A DNA stretch of 64,000 bases, taken from Pseudidiomarina sp. CB1 (lineage in GTDB: Bacteria; Pseudomonadota; Gammaproteobacteria; Enterobacterales; Alteromonadaceae). Location: assembly GCF_024752025.1 (NCBI RefSeq), contig NZ_JANTPU010000001.1:186001-250000 (forward strand), in the 5' to 3' direction. A program made the position numbers and the translations under genes. Shown here one piece after another: positions 18,971 through 26,485 of this stretch; positions within the stretch are counted from its first letter, which is position 1; each line of letters opens with the position of its first letter. The notes under the pieces were generated by a model. The model was not told where the DNA came from. It searched no databases and saw nothing but the letters and a program-made list of their open reading frames with translations.

Positions 18971-19624
18971 ATGAAAAAAGTAGCAGTATTACTCTCAGGT
19001 TCTGGCGTTTTCGACGGCGCCGAAGTCAATGAAGCGGTACTGACGCTTTTGCACATTAGTAAGCAGGGAGCGAGCTACCAATGCTTCGCTCCAGATGTTG
19101 ACCAGTTGCACGTGGTAAATCACTTAAGCGGCGACGTGAGTGAAGAAAAACGCAACGTGCTGGTCGAGTCTGCACGCATTGCACGCGGCGAAGTAAAGCC
19201 ATTAAGTGAACTCGATGCCGCCGAATTTGATGCCTTGATTCTGCCGGGTGGTTTCGGTGTGGCGAAGAACTTCTGTGATTTTGCCGTGAACGGCGCCGAT
19301 ATGACGGTGAACGAGCAAGTACTAGCGGTGGGTAAAGCCTTTGTTGAGGCACGTAAACCCGCAGGGTACATGTGTATTGCTCCGGTGTTACTACCGCACA
19401 TTTATGGCGAAGGCGTACGCGCAACCATTGGCTTTGACGAAGACGTCGCGAGCGCGATCGAGAACATGGGCGGCAAACACGTGGAATGCCCAGTAGATGA
19501 CATCGTCGTCGATGACGCTAACCGCTTGGTGACCACGCCCGCTTATATGCTGGCTACTAATTTAGTCGATGCCGAGAAGGGCATTAGCAAGCTGGTTGAG
19601 AAAGTGCTTTATATGGCATCATGA
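18971..19624 (+). CDS. elbB: ElbB glyoxalase (DJ-1/PfpI superfamily)
   Basis: 217-aa protein matching E. coli ElbB (also 217 aa). It begins KKVAVLLSGSGVFDGAEVNE and contains DALILPGGFGVAKNFCDFA and AGYMCIAPVLLPHIYGEGV, where the Cys is the DJ-1-type nucleophile. ElbB was linked to early isoprenoid synthesis and shows glyoxalase activity with glyoxal. The ATG at 18971 is chosen over the frame's earlier start at 18908 because it matches the family N-terminus and has AAGGA upstream. It is the last gene before ssrA. Confidence 0.95.
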   Translation: MKKVAVLLSGSGVFDGAEVNEAVLTLLHISKQGASYQCFAPDVDQLHVVNHLSGDVSEEKRNVLVESARIARGEVKPLSELDAAEFDALILPGGFGVAKNFCDFAVNGADMTVNEQVLAVGKAFVEARKPAGYMCIAPVLLPHIYGEGVRATIGFDEDVASAIENMGGKHVECPVDDIVVDDANRLVTTPAYMLATNLVDAEKGISKLVEKVLYMAS

Positions 19625-19682
19625 GTGGTTATAAATTCGGCGCTTGTGTGCGGAACTTCTAGCACTCAAGCGCGGTCTTAGG

Positions 19683-19688
19683 TATAGT
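19683..19688 (+). promoter_or_regulatory. Probable -10 box of ssrA
   Basis: TATAGT lies about 26 nt before the mature tmRNA 5' end, consistent with transcription starting shortly upstream and processing by RNase P. No convincing -35 box is visible. Confidence 0.35.
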
Positions 19689-19713
19689 AAGCACGTTGTA
19701 GAAAGAAAACCCT

Positions 19714-20073
19714 GGGGCTGATTTGGATTCGACGGGATACACGAAACCCAAGGTGCATGCCGAGGTGAGGCTGGCCTCGTAAAAAGCCTCAACTTAATAG
19801 TTGCAAACGACGACAACTACGCTTTAGCGGCTTAATAACCCGCTGAGTCCGACCCCTAGCGCTTTGTCTGTGAGACTAGGATCAGTCGGTTCACCCCAAA
19901 GCAGACTCGCGTGGAGGCTTCGCCCGTAGCCAAAGCGTTAAAACCAATCGGGATCGTCACCTTAAGTAGCCTGTCTGTCGGCGACTTGGTGATTAACTAA
20001 AAGACTGACTAAGCATGTAGGACCGAGGATGTAGGTATTACGGACGCGGGTTCAACTCCCGCCAGCTCCACCA
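19714..20073 (+). ncRNA. ssrA: tmRNA (transfer-messenger RNA)
   Basis: 360-nt one-piece tmRNA that rescues stalled ribosomes together with SmpB. The 5' end GGGGCTGATTTGGATTCGAC pairs with the 3' end ...GCCAGCTCCACCA to give the Ala acceptor stem, and the T-arm shows GGTTCAACTCCC. The tag reading frame starts at GCA 19803 and encodes ANDDNYALAA with TAA at 19833-19835. CCA is encoded. The last 14 nt are repeated at 28814-28827, showing that an integrative element used this gene as its attachment site and restored its 3' end. Confidence 0.98.
20060..20073 (+). repeat. attL: left attachment-site core in the 3' end of ssrA
   Basis: The 14-bp sequence CGCCAGCTCCACCA forms the end of tmRNA and recurs exactly at 28814-28827. 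It is the expected crossover region of an ssrA-targeting tyrosine integrase. Confidence 0.92.
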
Positions 20074-20082
20074 AATTAAAAT

Positions 20083-20167
20083 CCATATTGTCCGATATGG
20101 TCTCTAAACCCAGATAAATGCTGGGTTTTTTATTGTCTGTCTTTCCATATTGTCCTATTCTGTCTCT
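20083..20167 (+). repeat. Imperfect direct repeat flanking the relocated ssrA terminator
   Basis: CCATATTGTCC followed 6 nt later by GTCTCT occurs at 20083-20105 and again with identical spacing at 20145-20167. The first copy also forms a palindrome, CCATAT..ATATGG. Possible roles are integrase or excisionase binding sites, or a scar of an earlier insertion. Confidence 0.55.
20106..20131 (+). terminator. Intrinsic terminator downstream of ssrA (supplied by the element)
   Basis: AAACCCAG-ATAAATG-CTGGGTTT followed by TTT. It lies 33 nt after the tmRNA end and inside the element, so the element provides a replacement terminator for ssrA. Confidence 0.8.
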
Positions 20168-20235
20168 GGGGGTACTCCCTATTTTGGGGGTTCTTATAGG
20201 GGTATGCAGCCACCTTTTCTGAAAGATACCCCCAC
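20168..20235. repeat. Left GGGGGT(A/T) repeats, possible integrase arm sites
   Basis: GGGGGTAC (20168), GGGGGTTC (20186), GGGGTATG (20199) and the inverted ATACCCCCAC (20226-20235) cluster just before the integrase start. The same motif recurs near the right end (28731-28750), as expected for arm-type binding sites. Confidence 0.5.
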
Positions 20236-20263
20236 ATGTACGCAGAAGCTAAGAGACGCCATT

Positions 20264-21493
20264 ATGAAACTTACCGCGAAGCAAGTAGACGCAGCGAAAC
20301 CTAAGGACAAAGACTATAAACTCTTTGACGGTCAGGGGCTTTACTTATTGGTTAAGAAGGCCAAGTACACTGATAAACCAATGAAGAAAGCTGATGAACA
20401 GAAGTATTGGCGGCTCAAGTATCGTATAAATGGTAAAGAGAAAATGCTTGCTATTGGTGTCTATCCCCAAGTTTCGTTATCTCAAGCTCGGGAGGCAGCA
20501 CGAATAGCTAAAGAGAAGATTGCTCAAGGGATTGACCCCTCTCAAGAAAAGAAACTCAATAAACTTCAGTCTGTTCTTTCAAATGACAACACTTTTGGAA
20601 GTATTGCTGATGAGTATGTAGAGCAAAAGATGCAAGGCATGAGTAAAGTGCATCTTGACCGTACTAAAAGAGCTATTAACAGAGACTTGAAACCATACTT
20701 AGGAAAGCGTGCTATAGGTGAAATAACTCCGGTAGAACTACTTAGCGTTTTAAGAAAGGTTGAAGCTCGTGGAGCTGTAGAAACAGCGCATAGAATCAAA
20801 CAGTTAGTAGGACAAATCTATCGTTATGCTATTGCAACTGGAAGAGCTGAAAGAGATATTGCAGCAGACCTCAAAGGAGCTCTAAGACCCCCAGAGAAAA
20901 CCCACCTTGCTGCAATAGTTGAGCCTAAAGAGGTAGGTAAACTGTTGTTAGCAATTGATGAGTATAGGGGAACCCCGGTTGTTATGGCTGCTTTGAAGCT
21001 TTCACCTTTGCTTTTTTGCAGACCGGGTGAGTTAAGGCATCTTGAATGGAGTGAAGTCAACTTTGAAGCAAAACGAATTGAGCTACCTGCCGAGAAAATG
21101 AAAATCAAGGAACCTTTGATCATTCCATTATCCAGACAAGCTATACAGATACTCCAAGATCTCAAGCCACTAACATCTAATAGTAAGTATGTTTTCCCGT
21201 CAGCTAGGGGAAGAACACGCCCAATGTCAGATAATGCAGTTAGAACAGCTTTGAGAAGTTTAGGTTACGATAACGAGACGATGACTGCTCATGGTTTTCG
21301 TGCAATGGCTAGAACTCTTTTAGATGAAGAGCTCGACTATCGAATTGAGTATATCGAACAGCAGTTAGGTCATGCTGTGAGAGACCACAATGGTCGTGCT
21401 TACAATCGAACGAAGCACCTGACGCAGAGAACAAAAATGATGCAGGATTGGGCTGATTATTTAACTCGACTGAGAGTAAGTGCGTATGAATAG
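20264..21493 (+). CDS. P4-type tyrosine integrase
   Basis: 409-aa site-specific recombinase that inserts and excises the element at ssrA. The N-terminal DUF4102 domain begins MKLTAKQVDAAKPKDKDYKLFDGQGLYLLV, and VYPQVSLSQAREAARIAKEKIAQGIDPSQEKK follows. The SAM-like core-binding domain spans about residues 100-190. The catalytic domain shows Arg in CRPGELRHLEW, H-x-x-R in TAHGFRAMARTLL, His in QLGHAVRD and the Tyr nucleophile in GRAYNRT. The ATG at 20264 is chosen because it starts the family N-terminus; the frame is open to 20150, but that part lies in the repeat region. Confidence 0.96.
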   Translation: MKLTAKQVDAAKPKDKDYKLFDGQGLYLLVKKAKYTDKPMKKADEQKYWRLKYRINGKEKMLAIGVYPQVSLSQAREAARIAKEKIAQGIDPSQEKKLNKLQSVLSNDNTFGSIADEYVEQKMQGMSKVHLDRTKRAINRDLKPYLGKRAIGEITPVELLSVLRKVEARGAVETAHRIKQLVGQIYRYAIATGRAERDIAADLKGALRPPEKTHLAAIVEPKEVGKLLLAIDEYRGTPVVMAALKLSPLLFCRPGELRHLEWSEVNFEAKRIELPAEKMKIKEPLIIPLSRQAIQILQDLKPLTSNSKYVFPSARGRTRPMSDNAVRTALRSLGYDNETMTAHGFRAMARTLLDEELDYRIEYIEQQLGHAVRDHNGRAYNRTKHLTQRTKMMQDWADYLTRLRVSAYE

Positions 21494-22220
21494 GACAGAT
21501 AGATACTTCGCAACATTGGTAGCTGAACTAGCTGAAAGAAGCGATATAGTAAGTGCTACTCATCTAGCGATTGAAAAGTTAAAGGCAAATGAAAGTCTGG
21601 TTTCATTCAGGTTGGAACGAGATATTGATGCAGTTCATGACGGTGAGACGATGAATAGCCGATTGGTTGAATTCAGTAAAAACAGTACATTATTTTTTGA
21701 TTTTGGTATGTGTGATTATGAAATTAGCGATACATGCTTAAGGATTGACTCGTTCTTAGATGCCAATGGCAAACTATTTAATGTAGCCGTAAAAGGACCA
21801 TCTATTTTTGGAGAAACAGATGTGGAGGTGGTGAAATCCACATACGATATCGGTCTCCTAGCCTCTCAAGTAGTCATTTTAGGGAGCGACTATGAAGGTA
21901 ACAATGTTACAGGAAGAGATTTTTCTTCATTGAGCACGACACAACAAAGAAGAGTGAAATTCTTTCAGTGGCTGAAAGAAAAGGCCATCACGTTGGGCCT
22001 TCCAGAAAATGCTAAAGTTATGGAAGTGCATAAAGCTATCACTTCTGCCATAGGTTATGAGCCTTCATATGGTTGGTACATGCGTGAATTGGCAAAATTT
22101 GATTGTGAACTGTTTCCTAAGAATTACACAGAGCCTAGAAGCATATTCAAGAGATCTGTTCCAGAGTTAAAACCTACCTCTGGCGCAAGAAAGTTTGAAT
22201 TTGCCGATAAGGCTAACTAG
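21486..22220 (+). CDS. Hypothetical element protein
   Basis: 244-aa soluble protein of no family I recognise. It starts MNRTDRYFATLVAELAERSD and overlaps the integrase stop by 8 bp, so it is translationally coupled to the integrase. There is no signal peptide, membrane helix or nuclease motif. The middle part looks like a mixed alpha/beta fold (STLFFDFGMCDYEISDTCLRIDSF). The C-terminal part is basic and rich in aromatic residues (SYGWYMRELAKFDCELFPKNY). A GTG at 21480 is an alternative start. Coupling hints at a role in integration/excision control, but that is inference. Confidence 0.65.
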   Translation: MNRTDRYFATLVAELAERSDIVSATHLAIEKLKANESLVSFRLERDIDAVHDGETMNSRLVEFSKNSTLFFDFGMCDYEISDTCLRIDSFLDANGKLFNVAVKGPSIFGETDVEVVKSTYDIGLLASQVVILGSDYEGNNVTGRDFSSLSTTQQRRVKFFQWLKEKAITLGLPENAKVMEVHKAITSAIGYEPSYGWYMRELAKFDCELFPKNYTEPRSIFKRSVPELKPTSGARKFEFADKAN

Positions 22221-22380
22221 CTCAGATCTTTCAACATTGTCTTTTTAACATATCGACCCCGGCCAGACGGGGCAATTCTTTATGGCCGGTTTGGCCAGTG
22301 GTTTAGTGTTCTCCTCCAAGTATAAACTCCGAAACGTCCATCACGAACAATACCGTTCGCTGGTTACTTTGGAGACATTT

Positions 22381-22605
22381 ATGGAAAACTTAAATCAAGC
22401 AGAATCGCGCCCCAATCGTATTCTCCGAATACATGAGGTAGTCGAGAGAACCGGATTATCAAAGTCCTATGTTTATGCACTCTCAGCCAAAGGGAAGTTC
22501 CCGAAACGTATCATTTTGGTAAAGGGAGGGAAGGCTGTTGGCTGGTCCGAGAGAGAAATAGAACAGTGGATCTCAAGCAGGATAGAAGAGATTGTAGAAA
22601 TGTAA
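22381..22605 (+). CDS. AlpA-family phage/element transcriptional regulator
   Basis: 74-aa DNA-binding protein. The MerR-like HTH is visible as RILRIHEVVERTGLSKSYVYALSAKGKFPKRIIL, followed by the typical AVGWSEREIEQWISSRIE. AlpA-type proteins activate or repress the integrase/excisionase genes of P4-like elements. The ATG at 22381 follows TTGGAGACATTT; the longer frame from 22282 has no family similarity. It is flanked on its 3' side by an intrinsic terminator. Confidence 0.92.
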   Translation: MENLNQAESRPNRILRIHEVVERTGLSKSYVYALSAKGKFPKRIILVKGGKAVGWSEREIEQWISSRIEEIVEM

Positions 22606-22641
22606 AAACCCTCAAAGCCAATCCATGCTGAGAGGGTTTTT
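22604..22641 (+). terminator. Intrinsic terminator after the AlpA-like gene
   Basis: AAAAACCCTC pairs with GAGGGTTTTT across an 18-nt loop, and the T-run closes the stem. It starts at the stop codon of the regulator gene. Confidence 0.75.
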
Positions 22642-22724
22642 AACGGGCTAACACCGTTAGTATAATCAATTCAGCTTTATTGGCAAATGTTAAAAAATCT
22701 CAAGTTAATATTCAGGAGATTCCA

Positions 22725-22967
22725 ATGAAGCAAAAGAAAATACAAAAGACACAGCTAACTATGGCTATTGAGTTGCTAGGAAGTGGAGAAAGCGTCTCAA
22801 CCCTAGAATTCAGAGAGCGCGGAATAATGAATCCGGCAAGAGTTATTGAACGGTTAAAACAAAGAGGAGCTGTCGTTACAACACGTCGCGAAAATCAGAC
22901 GGATTCCATGGGGAGAGTTCACTCTCGAGTTGCTGTTTATCGTCTTGAGGGCTGGACAAATGACTGA
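22725..22967 (+). CDS. Small winged-helix/HTH protein
   Basis: 80-aa basic protein: MKQKKIQKTQLTMAIELLGSG, then VSTLEFRERGIMNPARVIERLKQRGAVVTTRR and RVAVYRLEGW. The helix-turn-helix plus beta-wing pattern matches small HTH proteins of phages and islands (HTH_39-like). A clear CAGGAG site lies before the ATG at 22725; a TTG at 22680 is possible but less likely. It overlaps the next gene (RepA-like ATPase) by 8 bp, so the two are coupled and may act together in element replication or its control. Confidence 0.75.
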   Translation: MKQKKIQKTQLTMAIELLGSGESVSTLEFRERGIMNPARVIERLKQRGAVVTTRRENQTDSMGRVHSRVAVYRLEGWTND

Positions 22968-23979
22968 TGCAATAATTCCGGATATTCAACAAGATTGGTT
23001 TAGCGCATACGAGTTGACACAGAGCGAGCTTGACAAACTAACAGAGCCAAACTGGATTATACCGAATTTGTTGATTGAAACTCATACTTTGGTGATTCCG
23101 GCAGAAGCAGGAGCTGGTAAGACAACTCTCTTTATGCATCTGTCGGCTGTTATGGCGAGCAAAAACTATAGGGTTTTATATATCAACGATGACATTTCAG
23201 CGGCTGACGCCAAAAGTGCGGTTGCTCAAGCACAAACAGGAGGGTTTAATCTCCTGCTTCCCGGGATAAAAAAGGGAACCTCCGCCGAACAGATTTTGTT
23301 CGACTTGGAGCGTCTTACCTTGAGCGATCATGATTTAACTGGATGTGTTTTTGTTTTCGATACAATAAAGAAGTTCGCTAATATGCTCGACAAAACCTCA
23401 ATCAAAAATATATTCAAGTTGTTTCGGAAGCTGAACGGGATGAATGCCACTGTGGTTGCGCTGGCGCATACGAATAAGTATACGGTAGGCGACTCAGAGT
23501 TAGTCTTTGAGGGAGTCGGAGATCTTAAAGCTGACTGTGACGAAATGATATATCTTCGTTCACATAAGGACCCAGTGAAAGAGGAGATCATTATCACCAC
23601 TGAGATTGAGAAAGCTCGCGGTCAGTTTAAGCCCTTGTCGTTTGAAATCGATAAACATAGGTCTGTTAGCCAGTTACACGAGCCCCTTGATCTGGAAGCA
23701 CTTGAAAAACAACAGCAGGCTATCGCAAAAGACCAGCAGACGCTTCGGGCGGTAGGAAAGTATCTATCTACTCACTCCGGTGCGAATCAAAAGCAGATCT
23801 TGTCTGCTGTCCAGAGCTCTCAGCACTCAGAAAGAACTCTAAAACGTGTTTTAAAAGCATATAGTGATATGGCACATACGGACTTGCCAAATTTTTGGGA
23901 AACTAAAAGAGGGCAAGGAAAAGAGGTATTGTATTTTCCAACTCATGAGTTAGAAGATTTTCTCGCTCCCCCCTCATAA
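22960..23979 (+). CDS. RepA/RecA-like AAA ATPase, probable replicative helicase loader or helicase
   Basis: 339-aa RecA-fold ATPase. Walker A is IPAEAGAGKTTLFMHL (about residues 47-60) and Walker B is GCVFVFDTIKKF (about 134-145). The sensor-like segment NATVVALAHTNKY follows. The C-terminal about 100 aa is predicted helical with an HTH-like part (NQKQILSAVQSSQHSERTLKRVLKAY). RSF1010-type RepA helicases and island-encoded AAA_25 ATPases look like this. The start at 22960 lies inside the preceding HTH gene. Iteron-like repeats follow the stop directly, suggesting that the element can replicate autonomously after excision. Confidence 0.8.
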   Translation: MTDAIIPDIQQDWFSAYELTQSELDKLTEPNWIIPNLLIETHTLVIPAEAGAGKTTLFMHLSAVMASKNYRVLYINDDISAADAKSAVAQAQTGGFNLLLPGIKKGTSAEQILFDLERLTLSDHDLTGCVFVFDTIKKFANMLDKTSIKNIFKLFRKLNGMNATVVALAHTNKYTVGDSELVFEGVGDLKADCDEMIYLRSHKDPVKEEIIITTEIEKARGQFKPLSFEIDKHRSVSQLHEPLDLEALEKQQQAIAKDQQTLRAVGKYLSTHSGANQKQILSAVQSSQHSERTLKRVLKAYSDMAHTDLPNFWETKRGQGKEVLYFPTHELEDFLAPPS

Positions 23980-23986
23980 GAAGTTG

Positions 23987-24044
23987 TCATTTACGTCATT
24001 TACGACTTTTTAAACTCAGGTCGTAAATGACAAAAATGACGTAA
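23987..24044. repeat. Iteron-like repeats and hairpin after the RepA-like gene
   Basis: GTCATTTAC occurs twice in tandem (23987-23995 and 23995-24003) and once inverted as GTAAATGAC (24023-24031). A related ATGACGTAAA follows at 24036-24045. The arms TCATTTACGAC (23996-24006) and GTCGTAAATGA (24020-24030) form a perfect 11-bp hairpin. It could be a replication origin or operator for the ATPase/HTH pair, or simply a terminator. Confidence 0.5.
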
Positions 24045-24045
24045 A

Positions 24046-24481
24046 AGGCGGGGAGCGGATTAGTGAAGCTAGTCTTGTTCACTTGGTATAGTATGAGCTC
24101 GTTGGTTCTTCCTTCTAAAAGGATTTTGACTTAAAAGCCCACCCTCGATACTGGCTCTTCGCTGTTCGCTTCGCTCACGACTCAGAGATATCGTGGGCGG
24201 GCTTTTCTTCATGTTATACGGATACAAAGCCGATAACTACTAAAAGACCAATCTGACTAACCCAGAAGATAAAATTCTTCGCTGATTCAAGTTGTTGACC
24301 ATTTAGAGACATTTGCTTAAACCTCAATGCTAGCGAGATTGAGCGATAACCTTAATAGCTCCCAAACCAATAGGACTAATATGAATTGTATATGATACAA
24401 AAACTTCAGTTTACTCAATTCTAAGAGGCCCTTAAAACGGGCGAAGCTACTCAGTCTAGCCTCGATTCTAACAAACATAAA
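24046..24481. other. Non-coding zone of the element with one long structured hairpin
   Basis: No convincing gene is present. The main structure is an 18-nt inverted repeat with two mismatches (24133-24150 against 24189-24206, AAAAGCCCACCC ... GGGCGGGCTTTT) around a 38-nt internal loop. It could be a terminator or the core of a small RNA. The remainder up to the HTH gene is AT-rich and featureless to me. Confidence 0.45.
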
Positions 24482-24757
24482 CTAACGCCGTAGAAGCTCT
24501 CTAAGCTCTTCCTTTTTAGCTTTATAGTTCTTGCTGGTTTTGTAAGTTCTCGAAAAGCTTTTGTCATAGAGGTTTGGGAAGACCTCATGTATCGGTCGCT
24601 CTAAAATACGGCAAATACAGTCTGCGATAAGGAGCGAAGTCGCTGACCCATTTACCACCTTCGAAACCATGCTAGGGGACTTACCAAGTACATCAGCAAT
24701 CATGGTTAAAGAAAAACCTTTTTTGATAATTTCCTTTTTTATTGCATCAGGAGTCAT
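24482..24757 (-). CDS. Small HTH regulator (Ner/XRE-like)
   Basis: 91-aa basic DNA-binding protein: MTPDAIKKEIIKKGFSLTMIADVLGKSPSMVSKVVNGSATSLLIADCICRILERPIHEVFPNLYD. The HTH pattern and the IHEVFPNLYD ending match Ner-like/XRE regulators of phages and islands. The following tail is very basic (KNYKAKKEELRELLRR). Of the three in-frame ATGs (24802, 24763, 24757) I prefer 24757, which has AAAGAG at workable spacing; the longer form has 106 aa. It lies between the replication-like module and the restriction gene and could govern either. Confidence 0.75.
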   Translation of the reverse strand: MTPDAIKKEIIKKGFSLTMIADVLGKSPSMVSKVVNGSATSLLIADCICRILERPIHEVFPNLYDKSFSRTYKTSKNYKAKKEELRELLRR

Positions 24758-25252
24758 TGTCATCTCTTTGGTAGTGGCTGCGCTTATACAGAATTCTCTC
24801 ACATGAGTATGAGTGTTGTACTGTACCTTTTACAAGAAAAATCAAAGGCTCCCCCCGGCCTAAAGATCTGCAACCAAATTGAAAACTAGGTCCCCCCTTC
24901 CTAAAAGCTAGTCTGATGGATTGAATCTCTAACACGTTTGACGTTGATTCAAACAACCTCCAAAACTAAGGAAACTTGCTTATGATAAAGATCTTAGGAG
25001 TTCTAAGGTATTAATTGAAAACGTTCAGGGCCAATCGAGCAAAACTAATCCACTTAGAGCATGCGAAGCAAAAGTTTGTTATTTAGTGCAAGAGTAGATA
25101 AATTGCAGGATGCGTTGACTCTGTTATTGGTAGACTGGCATTCCTAAAAAAGGAATTGAATCGATCTTGTTCTGTTAGTCATTAGGTCAAGCTTTTTGAA
25201 CATTTGGGGTCGAATAAGTACGCTACCAACGGAAAAATTGAAGGATTACAAA
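24758..25252. other. Intergenic region between the HTH gene and the restriction gene
   Basis: About 500 bp, AT-rich, with no supported gene. It should contain divergent promoters for the HTH regulator and the restriction nuclease. A short inverted repeat ATTCCT-AAAAA-AGGAAT (25140-25156) lies about 100 bp before the nuclease ATG and may be an operator. I see no clear -35/-10 pair. Confidence 0.4.
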
Positions 25253-26485
25253 ATGGATTTATTAAACCAACCGTTTACAGGACAACTTGGGGATAAGTTG
25301 ATTGAACTGCTCGAATCGCCTGATTTTGAACATCTAAACATCGCGGTTGCGTTTGCAAAAAATAGCGGTGTACTTAGGCTAAAGGATTTTTTCAATCAAT
25401 TTAGAGAAAAAGGGGGAACCGTAAATATATATGTAGGTGTTGATCTAGGCGTAACCTCATATGAAGCGCTTACGGCTCTCTTACATTGTACTGACTCTTT
25501 AAATGTCGTTCACTCGGAAACAGGTCAAACGTTTCACACAAAAATTTATCAATTCTTAGGGAAAGCTCGGGGAGTAATCGCTATCGGTTCACATAATTTG
25601 ACTGGTGGTGGCTTATGGACAAACTTCGAAAGTTCGGCACATATCACGTTGGACATGAATTGTGACGAAGATATTGAAATAGCAAAAAACTTAGAAGATT
25701 ACTTCAATTGCTTGTCTTCTCTTGGTGACTCGTTTAGGCCCATTTCATCAATGGACGATATTAGAAAACTTCTCGAAGATGGTTATGTGGCGAAAGAGGT
25801 AAGCCAACGAATACATTCGGTTAAAACTGCTGGCCGGAAACCGGATCGAGTCCCTCTATTCGGTAGGGGGTTCCCAGCAACTATGCCCCAAATCAACATT
25901 CCCGACAAAAAGGCGGCTAAAAAACAACCCAAAAAAATAGAGGTCCAAGTTTCGGCTAAACAGGATAATGTGAGCGATATTATTTGGTTTGAAACTAGAA
26001 GGCTAACAGGAGGCTCTAGGAACATACTCGATTTGTCGATGAAATCTCTCATTGAAAAAGGTAACCCAGCGGATACCCGTTTTGATCTCGGTGAACCAAA
26101 TTATATGCGCGGAGGAGTTGAATTTTTTGGTATTTCTCCAATAGCAACGTCTCAAAGGAAAGATATTACAATCAATTTCGAGGGAACTGACTTCGCTGGA
26201 AATACAATCCTTTTCCCTACAGGCGACAATGCTAATGGGACATGGAGACTTCAAATCAAAGGAGTTAGTATTTCTGGTGAGAGGATCACTGATGTATTTA
26301 GAGCCAAGGGGGAGGGCTCTTATTTGGTTAATAAAATAGTGACCTTTGAGAGAATCAAGGATAACTATTATTCCCTAGCCGTATTTCCTGAGTCAGAACT
26401 TGATAATTTTAAAACAGCTTCGGTTATTCTCGGTCGAAATGGTTCTACGAGGAGTGCAAAGTGGCTAGGACTACTCTATAGGTAA
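25253..26485 (+). CDS. PLD-superfamily restriction endonuclease (NgoFVII/BfiI-like)
   Basis: 410-aa nuclease. The N-terminal about 180 aa form a phospholipase-D-fold domain with a single H-x-K motif, FHTKIYQFLGKARGVIAIGSHNLTGGGLW (HTK followed by GSHNLT). This is the metal-independent phosphodiesterase signature used by PLD-type restriction enzymes, which dimerise to form one active site. The C-terminal half (from about IWFETRRLTGGSRNILDLSMK) resembles the target-recognition domain of NgoFVII-family enzymes. The ATG at 25253 has AAGGA 8 nt upstream; an upstream TTG at 25196 is unlikely. Its stop overlaps the convergent methyltransferase by 10 bp. Restriction is inferred from the gene neighbourhood. 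Confidence 0.85.
   Translation: MDLLNQPFTGQLGDKLIELLESPDFEHLNIAVAFAKNSGVLRLKDFFNQFREKGGTVNIYVGVDLGVTSYEALTALLHCTDSLNVVHSETGQTFHTKIYQFLGKARGVIAIGSHNLTGGGLWTNFESSAHITLDMNCDEDIEIAKNLEDYFNCLSSLGDSFRPISSMDDIRKLLEDGYVAKEVSQRIHSVKTAGRKPDRVPLFGRGFPATMPQINIPDKKAAKKQPKKIEVQVSAKQDNVSDIIWFETRRLTGGSRNILDLSMKSLIEKGNPADTRFDLGEPNYMRGGVEFFGISPIATSQRKDITINFEGTDFAGNTILFPTGDNANGTWRLQIKGVSISGERITDVFRAKGEGSYLVNKIVTFERIKDNYYSLAVFPESELDNFKTASVILGRNGSTRSAKWLGLLYR

Noticed and set aside
20150-20263. N-terminal extension of the integrase
   Set aside because: It lies in the repeat and terminator region, has no similarity to DUF4102 proteins, and the ATG at 20264 gives the standard start.
24133-24206. Integron attC site
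   Set aside because: The repeat lacks the RYYYAAC/GTTRRRY boundary boxes, no IntI-type integrase is present, and no cassette array surrounds it.
25253-26485. True phospholipase D or cardiolipin synthase
   Set aside because: Only one H-x-K motif, no signal peptide or membrane helix, and linkage to two DNA methyltransferases; a PLD-type restriction nuclease fits better.
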